This document shows positions 1 through 9,000 of a stretch of 23,541 bases of DNA, piece after piece. The position numbers and the translations under genes were made by a program. A model generated the notes under the pieces. It ran no database searches. It was not told the origin of the DNA and worked only from the letters and a program-made list of their open reading frames with translations. Position 1 is the stretch's first letter, and the number at the start of each line of letters is the position of its first letter. The stretch is taken from the NCBI GenBank assembly GCA_002293375.1, contig DBDA01000049.1, positions 1 through 23,541 of the forward strand. The letters are read 5' to 3'. The DNA comes from Odoribacter sp. UBA944 (GTDB lineage: Bacteria > Bacteroidota > Bacteroidia > Bacteroidales > Marinifilaceae).

Positions 1-25
1 GGATTATTCCGTTGTGAAAACATCT

Positions 26-50
26 AAAGCGGGGAGCTATCCTCGCTTTT
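26..50 (+). terminator. Terminator-like hairpin at left edge
   Basis: Positions 26-35 pair with 40-49 (ten pairs including one G-T) around a GCTA loop, and the 3' arm runs into TTTT at 47-50. It could end a plus-strand gene lying left of the window. The T run is short and the assumed upstream gene is not visible, so this is tentative. Confidence 0.4.
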
Positions 51-142
51 CCTATGGCATCTCACCCGAATCTCTTCGTTGAAAAAAATGTGACCTTACA
101 GAAGAAAGCCATCCCCGGATACCATTGATTCGTTCAGAATCT

Positions 143-184
143 ATTTAAATTTCTCACCGAAATTATTTGAGAGCTATTCTCGTT
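143..184 (+). repeat. 42-bp dispersed sequence, left copy
   Basis: This stretch matches the minus strand of 22810-22851 at 39 of 42 positions. The copies therefore lie in inverted orientation about 22.6 kb apart. A shared TTCTGTTTTT follows a little further downstream in both. Neither copy lies in a credible gene, although both can be read in one frame as LNFSPKLFES with two synonymous changes, so a remnant of a small conserved coding unit is possible. I do not recognise a named family. Confidence 0.8.
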
Positions 185-225
185 TCTGTTTTTCTCGATT
201 TTGAGACGATTCCGGAACGCACTAA

Positions 226-413
226 GCTTCGGCCTGTTGATTTCCCAAAGCGTGGTCGGGAACGGCGAATGGTTTACTTGCTCCGGCTAAGCGCCCGGAA
301 TCCGCCCTGCTCGACGAAGGAGCAACGCGACTGAGGAGGTTGCGGATTCCAGCGAAAGCCGGAGTTTAGTGAACCGCCGTGGAGACCGCTTTGGGAAATC
401 AACAGGCCGAAGC
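226..413. repeat. 188-bp palindromic element with perfect 27-bp terminal inverted repeats
   Basis: Positions 226-252 are the exact reverse complement of 387-413. Inside, further nested pairings occur: CTCCGGCT (281-288) with 357-364, GGAATCCGC (297-305) with 342-350, and TGCTC (308-312) with 320-324. Nearly the whole element can therefore fold into one long interrupted hairpin. No flanking direct duplication is seen and no T tract follows on either strand, so a classical transposon footprint or terminator is not demonstrated. Candidates are a MITE-like element, an intergenic palindromic repeat or a structured RNA. Confidence 0.8.
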
Positions 414-550
414 GACAGGGAAAAAAGAGAAAAAAATCGTGCATTTGCCCTGCTCCAAGAACACAGACACTTGATCATTCAACCGATTTTTCATACATTT
501 GCCTTGTCAAAAAACCCCTGACAGCATACAAAAAGTATGCACTCAAGTAC

Positions 551-605
551 TTCGAATGTATTCCGTACGTGTTCCGTAGGTATTCCGTAGGTGTTCCATA
601 GACAG
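551..605 (+). repeat. 11-bp tandem repeat array, left
   Basis: Five consecutive 11-bp units: TTCGAATGTAT, TCCGTACGTGT, TCCGTAGGTAT, TCCGTAGGTGT and TCCATAGACAG. The three central units are nearly identical and the outer two are degenerate. The core CCGT followed by a GT three bases later is shared, in the same strand and register, with the longer array at 22894-23003. Confidence 0.8.
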
Positions 606-775
606 AACACCAAAAGAAAAACGCACACAAGGTAGAGCCTGTTTAAAAACAACCCCCATACTTTAGCAAGAAAAAAACATCGTGAAGACACACTCCCAAA
701 GGACAATACTCCGGAGCGACTGAATACACTCTATCTCAAAACACAGAAAATCTTCAGGCAATTGCCGGGCAGAAG

Positions 776-994
776 TTACTTTTTCTCCAACCGGTAACTC
801 AGCGCACCGGTAGGACAGTGATTGATCTGGTCGATCAACTCCTCAGTCGTAGCGTTCTCAATCCGGATCCAGGGCCGCTCGGAAGGCCGGTAAACCGCAG
901 GAAGGGTTTGAAAACAAACCCCGGCATGGACACAAATTTCCGGTTGCCAAATAATAGTCAACTCCCCGTTCGAATACTCTTTTTTAATTCCCAT
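776..994 (-). CDS. Small (4Fe-4S) mono-cluster protein, YjdI/Fer4_19 family
   Basis: This 72-residue cytoplasmic protein resembles the YjdI-type divergent ferredoxins, which bind an iron-sulfur cluster; their electron partner is generally unknown. Visible signature: CVHAGVC (Cys21, Cys27) and HCPTGAL (Cys60), around a conserved central segment RPWIRIENA. The frame stays open upstream to 1171, but I chose the Met at 994. The extra 59 residues look like translated promoter DNA, and a good -7 box (1058-1065) lies inside that extension. The gene is divergent from the GH88 operon. There is no obvious co-transcribed partner; downstream lies the gene-free left edge. Confidence 0.85.
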   Translation of the reverse strand: MGIKKEYSNGELTIIWQPEICVHAGVCFQTLPAVYRPSERPWIRIENATTEELIDQINHCPTGALSYRLEKK

Positions 995-1057
995 ACCGTT
1001 CGCTATTAGTTCATTCAGCAGCTGTAAATATACGGACAAAACACCGCCAATGTTCAA

Positions 1058-1065
1058 CAAAGATA
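1058..1065 (-). promoter_or_regulatory. -7 promoter box for the small Fe-S protein gene
   Basis: On the minus strand this reads TATCTTTG, a perfect match to the Bacteroidota -7 consensus TAnnTTTG. No clear TTTG is found at the ideal -33 distance (a GTTG lies 17 bp upstream). Transcription would start near 1051, giving a leader of about 57 nt before the start at 994. Confidence 0.45.
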
Positions 1066-1104
1066 AAAATCCACACAAAATACAACGCATCCTTCCGAAA
1101 AAAT

Positions 1105-1135
1105 TTTGATTCCCGCACAAAAAAGAATAATTTAG
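1105..1135 (+). promoter_or_regulatory. Promoter of the GH88-nitroreductase operon
   Basis: TTTG at 1105-1108, a 19-bp spacer, then TAATTTAG at 1128-1135 match the Bacteroidota consensus (TTTG, 19-21 bp, TAnnTTTG) with one mismatch. It faces the GH88 gene and would give a leader of roughly 45 nt. No operator repeat is evident. Confidence 0.5.
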
Positions 1136-1185
1136 GCGGCGCAATCCGGCAGGATCAGTAAACAAAACCATTATACATTATAAAA

Positions 1186-2418
1186 ATGAAAACGCTTTCC
1201 CATCTACCCCTCCTCCTCCTGACCCTGGCGCTCCTAAGTACCGGATGTACCGGCAAAAAAGAGCGCTTTATCGGCGAAACCACCAAAATTGCCGCGGCAC
1301 ATACCCGGAACATGCTGGAAACAGCCGGAGCGCCCACCGGCAAAAACTCGCCCCGCACCATGAACAAAGAGGGCGGTCTGAAAACCACCGGCATCCGGGA
1401 CTGGACCTCCGGATTCTTCCCGGGATCCCTCTGGTACCTCTACGAACTGACCGGCGAAGCCTGGTGGAAAGAGCAGGCCGAAATCTGGACCGCCTCGCAG
1501 GAACCCCTGAAAACCTACACAGGCAACCACGACATCGGCTTTATGATGTACTGCTCCTACGGAAACGCCAACCGCTTAGACCCGCACGAAGAGTACAAAG
1601 CGTTGCTGGTGGAGAGCGCCCACACGCTGATGACCCGCTACAACGACACCCTTGGCGTGATCAAATCGTGGAACGGCGGCTCCAACTGGGACCGGACCGT
1701 CCGGTGGCAATACCCCGTCATCATCGACAACATGATGAACCTCGAACTACTCTTCTACGCCTCCAAAGTAACAGGAGACCCGCAATTCTACAACGCCGCC
1801 GTAAAACACGCGGACAACACCCTCAAAAACCACATCCGGGAAGACTTCACCTCCTACCACGTCGTAGATTACGACACCCTGACAGGAGAAGCAGCCGGCC
1901 GCCACACGGCACAAGGGTACAGCGACAACTCCACCTGGGCCCGGGGACAGGCATGGGCCGTTTACGGATACACCCTCATGTACCGGGAAACCAAAGACTC
2001 CGCCTACCTGAAAGCAGCCATAAAATTAGCAGACACCTTTATCCGGAACCTGCCCGAGGACCTCGTTCCTCTCTGGGACTTCAACGTAGCAGAAGAGGGA
2101 TATACCCCCGGTGAAAAATCCTATGCCCTCACCTTCCGGGAAAAACTGAAAGATGCATCGGCCGCCGCCATTGTCTGCTCCGCCCTGTTTGAACTGGGAG
2201 AATACGCCCCCGCAAAAGGATACATCGACACCGGCATCCGGATGTTGCACAGCCTCGCCTCACCAGCTTACCTGGCACCGGTCGGCACCAACGCCAACTT
2301 CCTCATCATGCACTGCGTAGGCAGCATCCCCCACAAATCAGAGATCGACGTACCTTTGGTATATGCGGATTACTACTTTTTAGAAGCCTTAGTGAGATAC
2401 AATCGTTTAAAAATATGA
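1186..2418 (+). CDS. GH88-family unsaturated glucuronyl hydrolase, lipoprotein
   Basis: A 410-residue enzyme expected to hydrate and release the unsaturated uronic acid left on oligosaccharides by polysaccharide lyases acting on glycosaminoglycans or similar chains. The N-terminus is a type II signal peptide with lipobox LSTGC (Cys21), so it is membrane-anchored, in the periplasm or on the surface. The (alpha/alpha)6 family shows in DWTSGFFPGSLWYLYE (72-87), NHDIGFMMYCSYGN (114-127, Asp116), VIIDNMMNLELL (178-189, Asp181) and QGYSDNSTWARGQAWAVYG (243-261). The two Asp correspond by motif to Asp88 and Asp149 of the Bacillus GL1 enzyme. It is the first gene of a four-gene operon, and its TGA overlaps the next ATG. 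No lyase, sulfatase or SusCD pair is nearby, so the substrate is uncertain. Confidence 0.92.
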   Translation: MKTLSHLPLLLLTLALLSTGCTGKKERFIGETTKIAAAHTRNMLETAGAPTGKNSPRTMNKEGGLKTTGIRDWTSGFFPGSLWYLYELTGEAWWKEQAEIWTASQEPLKTYTGNHDIGFMMYCSYGNANRLDPHEEYKALLVESAHTLMTRYNDTLGVIKSWNGGSNWDRTVRWQYPVIIDNMMNLELLFYASKVTGDPQFYNAAVKHADNTLKNHIREDFTSYHVVDYDTLTGEAAGRHTAQGYSDNSTWARGQAWAVYGYTLMYRETKDSAYLKAAIKLADTFIRNLPEDLVPLWDFNVAEEGYTPGEKSYALTFREKLKDASAAAIVCSALFELGEYAPAKGYIDTGIRMLHSLASPAYLAPVGTNANFLIMHCVGSIPHKSEIDVPLVYADYYFLEALVRYNRLKI

Positions 2419-4037
2419 AAAGACTTTTATACAGCATAGCGGGTATACTGTTGACAGGCAGTATACAGGCGGCAAACACCATAGAGACCGGTTCCAAAAT
2501 AACAGAAGCGACCGTATTCATGACAGGGGCGGAACTGACCCACACCGCAACAGCCCGGCTGCCGAAAGGAGAAAGCACCCTGCTGGTCAATGGGCTGTGT
2601 GCAGAAGCCGACGCGGGCAGCATCCGGATCAAAACCGGCAACGGCGCCCTCATCTCTTCATTCCATTTCCTGACCGGAAAAACAGAAAAACAAGAAGAGA
2701 AACCGGCGCTGAAAACAGCCAAAGCCGAATTACAGAAACTGCAAGAGCAACAACAGGAACTGGAAACCCGCATCCGGGTAAACAAAAACCTCCTGGAGAT
2801 GCTCCGCAAAGGGATCGAAAAAAGCACATCCGGAGGCGAATCGGGCATCGGGCTGGCCGACCTCTCCAAAACATTGGATTACTACAAAACCCGCTCCTTA
2901 GAGTTGGAAACAACGCTCCAAACAGAGCAGAAAGCGCAAGCCGCCGTAGTGGAAAAAATCCGGGAAGCGCAACGGGAAATGGACCAATTGAAGCTGAAAG
3001 AATCCCGGCAGGGCACGCTCCGGATCAACCTCCTCTCCCGGACAGAAGGCGATTGCAACCTGGCCATCAGCTACCACATCAGCCGGGCCGGCTGGATCCC
3101 CTCCCACGACATCCGGGTGGCCGGAACAGACAAACCGGTCGTCATCAGCAGCAAAGCGCAGGTACACCAGGAGACCGGCATCGACTGGAACAACATCCGG
3201 ATCAACCTCTCCACCACCGCCCCGAACAACGGGAGGACAGCCCCCCTGTTCAACGCCTGGTTCCTGAAGCCATTCCAGCCCATTCCCCTCTTGCGCTCCT
3301 CACAAGTAATGGCCCAAAACAACTTTCGGTACAACGAACCCGAAAACTTTACCGGAGCCGTGCAAACAGAGGAGACCGCAGAAGAAGACTTCGGCGCGGA
3401 CCAATACATCACCCTGACGGAAAACCAGATGAACCAAACCTACCGCATCGACCTCCCCTACTCCATTCCCGGCAACGGCGAGTCCCAATACATCGAATTG
3501 CAAAGCAAAGAGATCCCCGCCACCTTCAACTACTACTGCGCCCCGAAACTGGACCCGGAAACATACCTGCTGGCAGAGATCGCCAACTGGGAAACATTGA
3601 ACCTCCTGAGCGGAGAGGCCCACATCACCTTTGAAGACACCTACATCGGCACCACCTACATCAATGCCGCCAACACAGGCTCCACCCTCTCGCTGACACT
3701 GGGGCGCGACAAACAGGTAGCCGTCAAACGGGAAAAGATAACGGACTACAGCAGTCGCCGGACCCTGGGGAACGACGTGAAACAGGAGTTTATATACCAA
3801 CTCACCGTCCGGAACAACCGGAACGTTCCGGTCAACATGGTGCTGAAAGAGCAGTACCCGCTCTCCTCCCAAAAAGAGATCACCGTGGAACTCTCCAAAG
3901 AGACCACCCCTCCCTCCTTCAACGTAGAGGAACTGGGCGTAGTAACCTGGGAATTCTCATTACAGGCGGGAGAAACACGGACGTTCCGGTTGGGGTACTC
4001 GGTCAAATACCCCAAATCCATGCAATTAAACCTGTAA
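2415..4037 (+). CDS. MuiA-family protein (DUF4140/DUF4139), exported
   Basis: A 540-residue member of the mucoidy-inhibitor MuiA / DUF4139 family, whose biochemical role is not established. It has a signal peptide ending near AA-NTIE (about residue 20), an N-terminal DUF4140-type domain (about 28-95, with the typical ITEATVFMTGAEL), two Glu/Gln/Lys-rich coiled-coil stretches (about 97-135 and 155-200), and a beta-rich DUF4139 domain to the end (WIPSHDIRV, then ETGIDWNNIRINLSTT). No lipobox is seen, so it is probably periplasmic. The start overlaps the GH88 stop as ATGA, implying translational coupling. Length is normal for the family. Confidence 0.9.
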   Translation: MKRLLYSIAGILLTGSIQAANTIETGSKITEATVFMTGAELTHTATARLPKGESTLLVNGLCAEADAGSIRIKTGNGALISSFHFLTGKTEKQEEKPALKTAKAELQKLQEQQQELETRIRVNKNLLEMLRKGIEKSTSGGESGIGLADLSKTLDYYKTRSLELETTLQTEQKAQAAVVEKIREAQREMDQLKLKESRQGTLRINLLSRTEGDCNLAISYHISRAGWIPSHDIRVAGTDKPVVISSKAQVHQETGIDWNNIRINLSTTAPNNGRTAPLFNAWFLKPFQPIPLLRSSQVMAQNNFRYNEPENFTGAVQTEETAEEDFGADQYITLTENQMNQTYRIDLPYSIPGNGESQYIELQSKEIPATFNYYCAPKLDPETYLLAEIANWETLNLLSGEAHITFEDTYIGTTYINAANTGSTLSLTLGRDKQVAVKREKITDYSSRRTLGNDVKQEFIYQLTVRNNRNVPVNMVLKEQYPLSSQKEITVELSKETTPPSFNVEELGVVTWEFSLQAGETRTFRLGYSVKYPKSMQLNL

Positions 4038-4055
4038 CCCATCCGGCAAAACCCT

Positions 4056-5183
4056 ATGAAAGGATTTTTTATCATGTTCCTGTTATTATACCTGTGCGGC
4101 AACGTCTATGTTTTTGTCCGGTTGTGGCAGGCCTTTCCCGGACACAGACCGGTAGCGAAAGGACTCTTTTCCGGAGTAGCCTTTTTGCTGGCCTCGACCT
4201 TCCTGTTCTCCTTCTTCTTCCGGGATCTGCTGCCCGAACGGCTCATAGGCGGACTATATGGAATAGGCTCAAATTGGCTGATCATCTTTCTCTACCTGTT
4301 CATGCTGCTCTTTCTGCGCGACCTCGTGGTACTGGCCGACCGCTTCTTCCGGTTCCTGCCCCCGGCCGTCTGGCAGGTACCGGTCAAACCGTTTCTGACA
4401 TACCTCGCCGTGGGCATAGCCGCTGTTTTGTTGATCTACGGGAACATACACTACTTCCGGAAAGAGCGGGTGGAACTGAACATCGCTACCCATAAACCGA
4501 TGCCGCCGGGCGGACTGAAAATCGTTTTCCTCTCCGATCTCCATTTAGGCTATACCACCGGAAACAGCGAGATCAAACGCTGGGTGGAATTGGTCAACCG
4601 GGAACAGCCGGATCTGATCCTGATGGGCGGCGACATCGTCGACAACAACACGCGCCCATTGATAGCACACCGGATGGACGAAACGCTGCAACAACTACAC
4701 GCCTCCGGGGGCGTATACGCCTGCCCCGGAAACCACGAACACCTCGGCGGGGGGCGGAACAGCGAACACTTTATCCGGTCGGCAGGCATCTGCCTGCTGG
4801 TAGATTCCATCGCCACGCCCGGGAAGTATCTGAACATCGTCGGAAGGAACGATCGCTCCAACCGGCGCCGGAAAAACCTGGAGGAGCTAACCGACAGCCT
4901 CGATACGGAAAAGTTTACCGTTTTGCTCGACCACCAACCCTACAACCTGGACGAAACCGCCCAATATCCCATTGATCTGCAACTATCCGGACACACACAC
5001 CGGGGACAGATCTGGCCGTTCAACTGGGTCACCGACCACCTGTTCGAAGTCTCCCACGGATACGCCCGGAAAGAAAACACCCATTTTTACATCACCTCCG
5101 GCATCGGGATCTGGGGAGGAAAATTCCGCATCGGCAGCCGTTCCGAATACATCGTGATCAACCTGACTCACACTGACCAATAA
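4056..5183 (+). CDS. Membrane-anchored metallophosphoesterase (calcineurin-like, YkuE/YaeI type)
   Basis: 375 residues. The N-terminal third holds about four hydrophobic segments (roughly 1-24, 36-55, 72-92 and 112-132). The rest is a calcineurin-type phosphoesterase with all metal motifs: FLSDLHLG (Asp161, His163), MGGDIVD (Asp193), GNHEH (Asn226, His227), LDHQP (His293) and SGHTHRGQ (His313, His315). Related YaeI/YkuE proteins act on phospholipids or UDP-diacylglucosamine-like substrates in the membrane; the substrate here cannot be assigned. The gene starts 18 bp after the MuiA-family gene, in the same operon. Confidence 0.93.
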   Translation: MKGFFIMFLLLYLCGNVYVFVRLWQAFPGHRPVAKGLFSGVAFLLASTFLFSFFFRDLLPERLIGGLYGIGSNWLIIFLYLFMLLFLRDLVVLADRFFRFLPPAVWQVPVKPFLTYLAVGIAAVLLIYGNIHYFRKERVELNIATHKPMPPGGLKIVFLSDLHLGYTTGNSEIKRWVELVNREQPDLILMGGDIVDNNTRPLIAHRMDETLQQLHASGGVYACPGNHEHLGGGRNSEHFIRSAGICLLVDSIATPGKYLNIVGRNDRSNRRRKNLEELTDSLDTEKFTVLLDHQPYNLDETAQYPIDLQLSGHTHRGQIWPFNWVTDHLFEVSHGYARKENTHFYITSGIGIWGGKFRIGSRSEYIVINLTHTDQ

Positions 5184-5198
5184 AAAATACCATACATC

Positions 5199-6062
5199 AT
5201 GGAAACAAACCTGAAAATTGATTTGACAAAATGCATTCGTTGCAAAAAATGCATCCGCGTATGCCCTGCACAGGTATTCAGCCTCTCCCAATCCGGAGAA
5301 GAGGTGCTGGTCCGGCACCCGGAAAACTGCATCGGTTGCGGGCATTGTGTAGCAGTCTGCCGGACAGGCGCCGTCCTGCATCCCGAATACCCGGCTTCCC
5401 GGGTGCACAGCATCAACCGGGCCAAATTACCGGCGCCGGAAGAGGTGATGCTGCTGTTGAAAAGCCGCCGCTCCAACCGGGCTTTCACGGACAAACCGGT
5501 TCCGGCAGAAGCCTTAGAGCAGATATTGGAGGCGGCCCACCGCGCACCGACCGCCAGCAACATGCAACAGATAGAATTTACGTTGGTGACCGATCCGGCC
5601 GTACTGAAAAAAGTGATCGAACTCTCCACCGGCATCTTTAGCGCCATGGCCCGGAAATTGAATAACTTTCTGCTGAAACCCTTCCTGAAACCGTTTATGC
5701 CGGAGATATACGAAAACCTGCCCCGGCTCCGGGCATTGCAAGCGGAATTCAAAGCCGGGAAAGACCCGATCCTGCGGCATGCCACCGCTCTCATCCTGAT
5801 CCACACCCCGTCCGATAACCGGTTCGGTTGTCAGGATTCCAACCTGGCTTACCAGAACGGCTCCCTGATGGCCGAAAGTTTAGGGATCAGCCAGTTTTAC
5901 ACCGGCTTCCTCTGCATTTCCCTGCAACAGGACAAACAGAAGAAGATCTGTAAACTGCTGGGGATCCGGGGAACCATACACGCCGGCATGGCGCTGGCCG
6001 TTCCGGAATTCCCCTTCCCGAACTACATCGACCGGCAAAAGATACGGGTGCAGCGGTTCTAA
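5199..6062 (+). CDS. Ferredoxin-nitroreductase fusion protein
   Basis: 287 residues, cytoplasmic. The N-terminus is a 2x[4Fe-4S] ferredoxin domain: Cys12-x2-Cys15-x2-Cys18-x3-Cys22-Pro, then Cys44-x2-Cys47-x2-Cys50-x3-Cys54. From about residue 80 it is a nitroreductase-family FMN domain with SRRSNRAFTDKPV (89-101), HRAPTASNMQ and a C-terminal LGIRGTIHAGMALAVPEFP segment. Such fusions are common in anaerobes and pass electrons from reduced ferredoxin to FMN; the physiological acceptor is unknown. It is the last gene of the operon (15-bp gap) and stops 13 bp before the convergent fimbrial operon ends, with no strong terminator between them. Confidence 0.92.
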   Translation: METNLKIDLTKCIRCKKCIRVCPAQVFSLSQSGEEVLVRHPENCIGCGHCVAVCRTGAVLHPEYPASRVHSINRAKLPAPEEVMLLLKSRRSNRAFTDKPVPAEALEQILEAAHRAPTASNMQQIEFTLVTDPAVLKKVIELSTGIFSAMARKLNNFLLKPFLKPFMPEIYENLPRLRALQAEFKAGKDPILRHATALILIHTPSDNRFGCQDSNLAYQNGSLMAESLGISQFYTGFLCISLQQDKQKKICKLLGIRGTIHAGMALAVPEFPFPNYIDRQKIRVQRF

Positions 6063-6075
6063 AACCCTGTTGAAC

Positions 6076-9000
6076 TCAGTTCATAAACGACACCCGGTCA
6101 TTGGAAACCATTGCCGGGTCGAACAGATCGGTGAAGTGCGTACCGTATTGCGCCGTGTTGAGGACGAAGGCGATCAGGTTGGCCAGGAAGAGGCTTTTAT
6201 TCGAGGTACCCAGATCAATGCCCAGAAGGGTACCGAACGGTCCGTTGGAGTAGTACCGGTTGGCATCTCCGAACAGAAGCGGTTGATCTTGCTGTTGGAA
6301 CATTTGCGAATCGCCCCAGTAGATCAGTTGCCGCCCGGGATCTATCATGAGCAACACCTCGGTACCCGCATCCGAAACAATGACCGGCACGGCGCCCTGT
6401 GAAAAACCGGGCGAACCGGGATCGAGTCCGGTACTGGAAGCATCGATGTAGAACTCCGTATCCTCGTAGCCGAGCGCCAGAAAGTCCAACACATCACCTA
6501 TGTCGAGCCATGACTCTTTCTTGAACGGTCCGAGAGCCAACAAATATTTCATCAACCGCGTATCAGCCACCCCACTGTTCAACTTAGCGCCCCATTGAGA
6601 CGTTTGGTCGGAAGGTTGCTTGTAGCGATAGCCGAGTTCGGAGAGGATCGTTTGAAACGATCCGGACGACGGACTGTTGGCGAATATCGTATTTGCAGGT
6701 TCGTCGACAGCATAGACCAGCAGGCCGTTCCCGCCTCTCCACCATTGATTGGCCAGATCGTGGTGCGCCTGCGTGTATGTACCGCCCGTCCTATTGGGCA
6801 AACTGCCCACCTGTACATAGTTCGTGTTCGCCCCGATCGGACCGGGAAGAGTTGCGACCGTCATGGCGGTAGCCGGGTTGACAACCGTACGTACCTCCGA
6901 ATTGGTGCCGGTGCCATACATCGCCGTCGCATTCATGTATTGGAGATAGTATTTAAGATGGTTGGCCGATTCCGGAGCGGTCAGCGAGCCGGGGCCGCCG
7001 GTACTCAGATCCACAATACCCAGTCGCGCCTGCAACGGATCCTGCGAAACGGTAACGCTCTCCATCATACCGGGCTGCCCTTCCAGGCCGGCGATGGAGA
7101 TCTGGATGGTCGCCTGCGGTACCTGCGACGCATCGGGCCAGTCGACCAAAGGGTAATAGATCTTATCGAAACCTACGCGCAATTTTTGTGCAGACGTCTG
7201 ATCCGTCAGCGTCGCACCTGCGGCAAGGGGTTGGCCCGCCGCATCAAGCAGATAGGCGCGGTGTACCATCCACGGATCGCCGGAATTGTGTGACTGAGTT
7301 GTGATCGTAGCGTTCCACCGCAGAGGGGCCGGGAGGTCGATGGTATATTCAACGTATTCGGTATAAGCGCCGGTCGCCGCATTGCGGGTTCCCGTTACGG
7401 GAACAGTGGAGAGCGTGCTGCTCCGCTCCGGCAGGAAAGACCAGTAGTCCTGATTGACAACGAGCGTCCTGCGCGTCTCGCCCTCGACCGCTTCGTCGTC
7501 TGTAACACCCTCCAAGGTGATCACGAGTGAAGCCGAAAGCGTTTCCGTAGAAAGGTTTATGCCCGGATAAGAGGAGTTGGTACCTTTGGCCGTCAGGTAA
7601 AGACGCGGATTGCCGTCGTTCGTTACCGTCTGTACATCGAAATATTGCGCGTCCGCACCCGTGAGTTCAACCCTCCATGCATTGGGTTCGCCGGTATGGA
7701 TGTCCGTGCCGGACGAAACGCGGATCTCTATGCGATTGTCCAAAGAAGCAACAGGCGTTCCATCTTTGTAGAACCACACCGGACTATCGTAATCCGGCGC
7801 TATCGTGATCCGCGGCATCGCCGCCTGTGTAAGCACCAGCACCTGTTTGTATTCGGGATAATCCCGCAGCGAGAATACCACAAAACTGTGCCTGTTCTCG
7901 CGGCCCGGATTAGAACCCGTCGTGAGGATGTCAAAGGGGGAATCCGAACTCCAGGTCGGATTTAAGCCGCCGGGCGACCAACTCAACTCGGTGGTGCCGT
8001 TATTGAAGAGGAAGCCCGGATTGGAGGGATCGGCCGGGGCGGGGTTTTGCAGCGTGGCAACCCACTCGTCCGAAGCCAATACCCGCAACCACTCGCCGTC
8101 CGTAATGCCTGTCGCACCCATGGGGGCGTAGAGTGGCAGTTTGGAGCGATTGAGTTGAATAAACCGCGTTGCGTCGGGCGTCTGGATCACTTGCATCATG
8201 CCGCGCAGGCTGCCGAACCCCAATTCGATCTCTCCGGAGCGTCGATCGTTGCCCGCAGACAATGCTTCGGCGCTGATCGTGAGCAGGTTTCCTTCAAGGC
8301 TCGCCGAAATGCCCGCCGGCAAATCGCTTCGCACAATCGAGAGGGTTCCGCTGCCCTGGGTAAAGAGGTCATAACTGCGCGTCTCGGCTTTGGGTCCGAA
8401 GTAGATGGTTTTCGCGGGAATGGCCATGGTGTTTTGTCCGTCGGTTACGACCAAGCCGTCCTGATCAAGTTCCCAGTTGTTGATGGTGAATCTGAGCATC
8501 CCCTCCGGAGCGTCTTCTTCATCGAGCGAACCGGAGCCGGTCACACCTTGGATGCTCACGCGGTAGATATTGTTGCGCATCAGGTTCTGTACCGATTCGT
8601 CGGGACGGATCGGTATGCGATAATATAAAGGCAGGATCAACTCACCACCCGCCGGCGGTTTCAGTGATTTCAGGGCGACCACGATGGAGGTCGTCGACCC
8701 GGGATTCGCATAGGGGTCGTTTTCGAAGTTCCCGAACGCATAGAGCCCTCCCGTGACACTCCCGTCTACGATCCCGGCATCCGAACCTTCGTCCTCCGTA
8801 CCGTAAAAACGCGCCGTGTGCGTGATTCCGTCGATCAGCGAGTCATTCCACAACATCGAGCGCTCCGCCGCATTGTATATCGCCACGGAGATCAGTTCGT
8901 ACTGTTCCTGTATGGCATTGTGCACGTCTATGCGCACGACGGCCCGCTCAAGCGATATATCGACCACTTCCCGATCGGCCGTTTTGACCGTCCGTCCGCT

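Larger units (their letters stand above)
1..775. other. Gene-free, repeat-rich intergenic stretch
   Basis: No open reading frame here has a recognisable protein family, a signal peptide or a convincing start; the two minus-strand frames of 63 and 71 codons run through palindromic or tandem-repeat DNA and look accidental. What the stretch holds is a hairpin near 26-50, a 42-bp dispersed sequence at 143-184, a long palindromic element at 226-413, a possible plus-strand -7 box (TACATTTG, 494-501, with CTTG 20 bp upstream), a small perfect hairpin (stem 524-529/535-540, loop of five A), and 11-bp tandem repeats at 551-605. A short non-coding transcript starting near 508 is possible but unproven. 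Confidence 0.6.

Noticed and set aside
287..706. Two minus-strand frames of 63 and 71 codons
   Set aside because: They translate the palindromic element and the 11-bp array; no signal or family, and the repeats explain the open frames.
995..1171. Extended 131-aa form of the small Fe-S protein
   Set aside because: The added N-terminus is not family-like and overlaps the likely promoter, so the Met at 994 is preferred.
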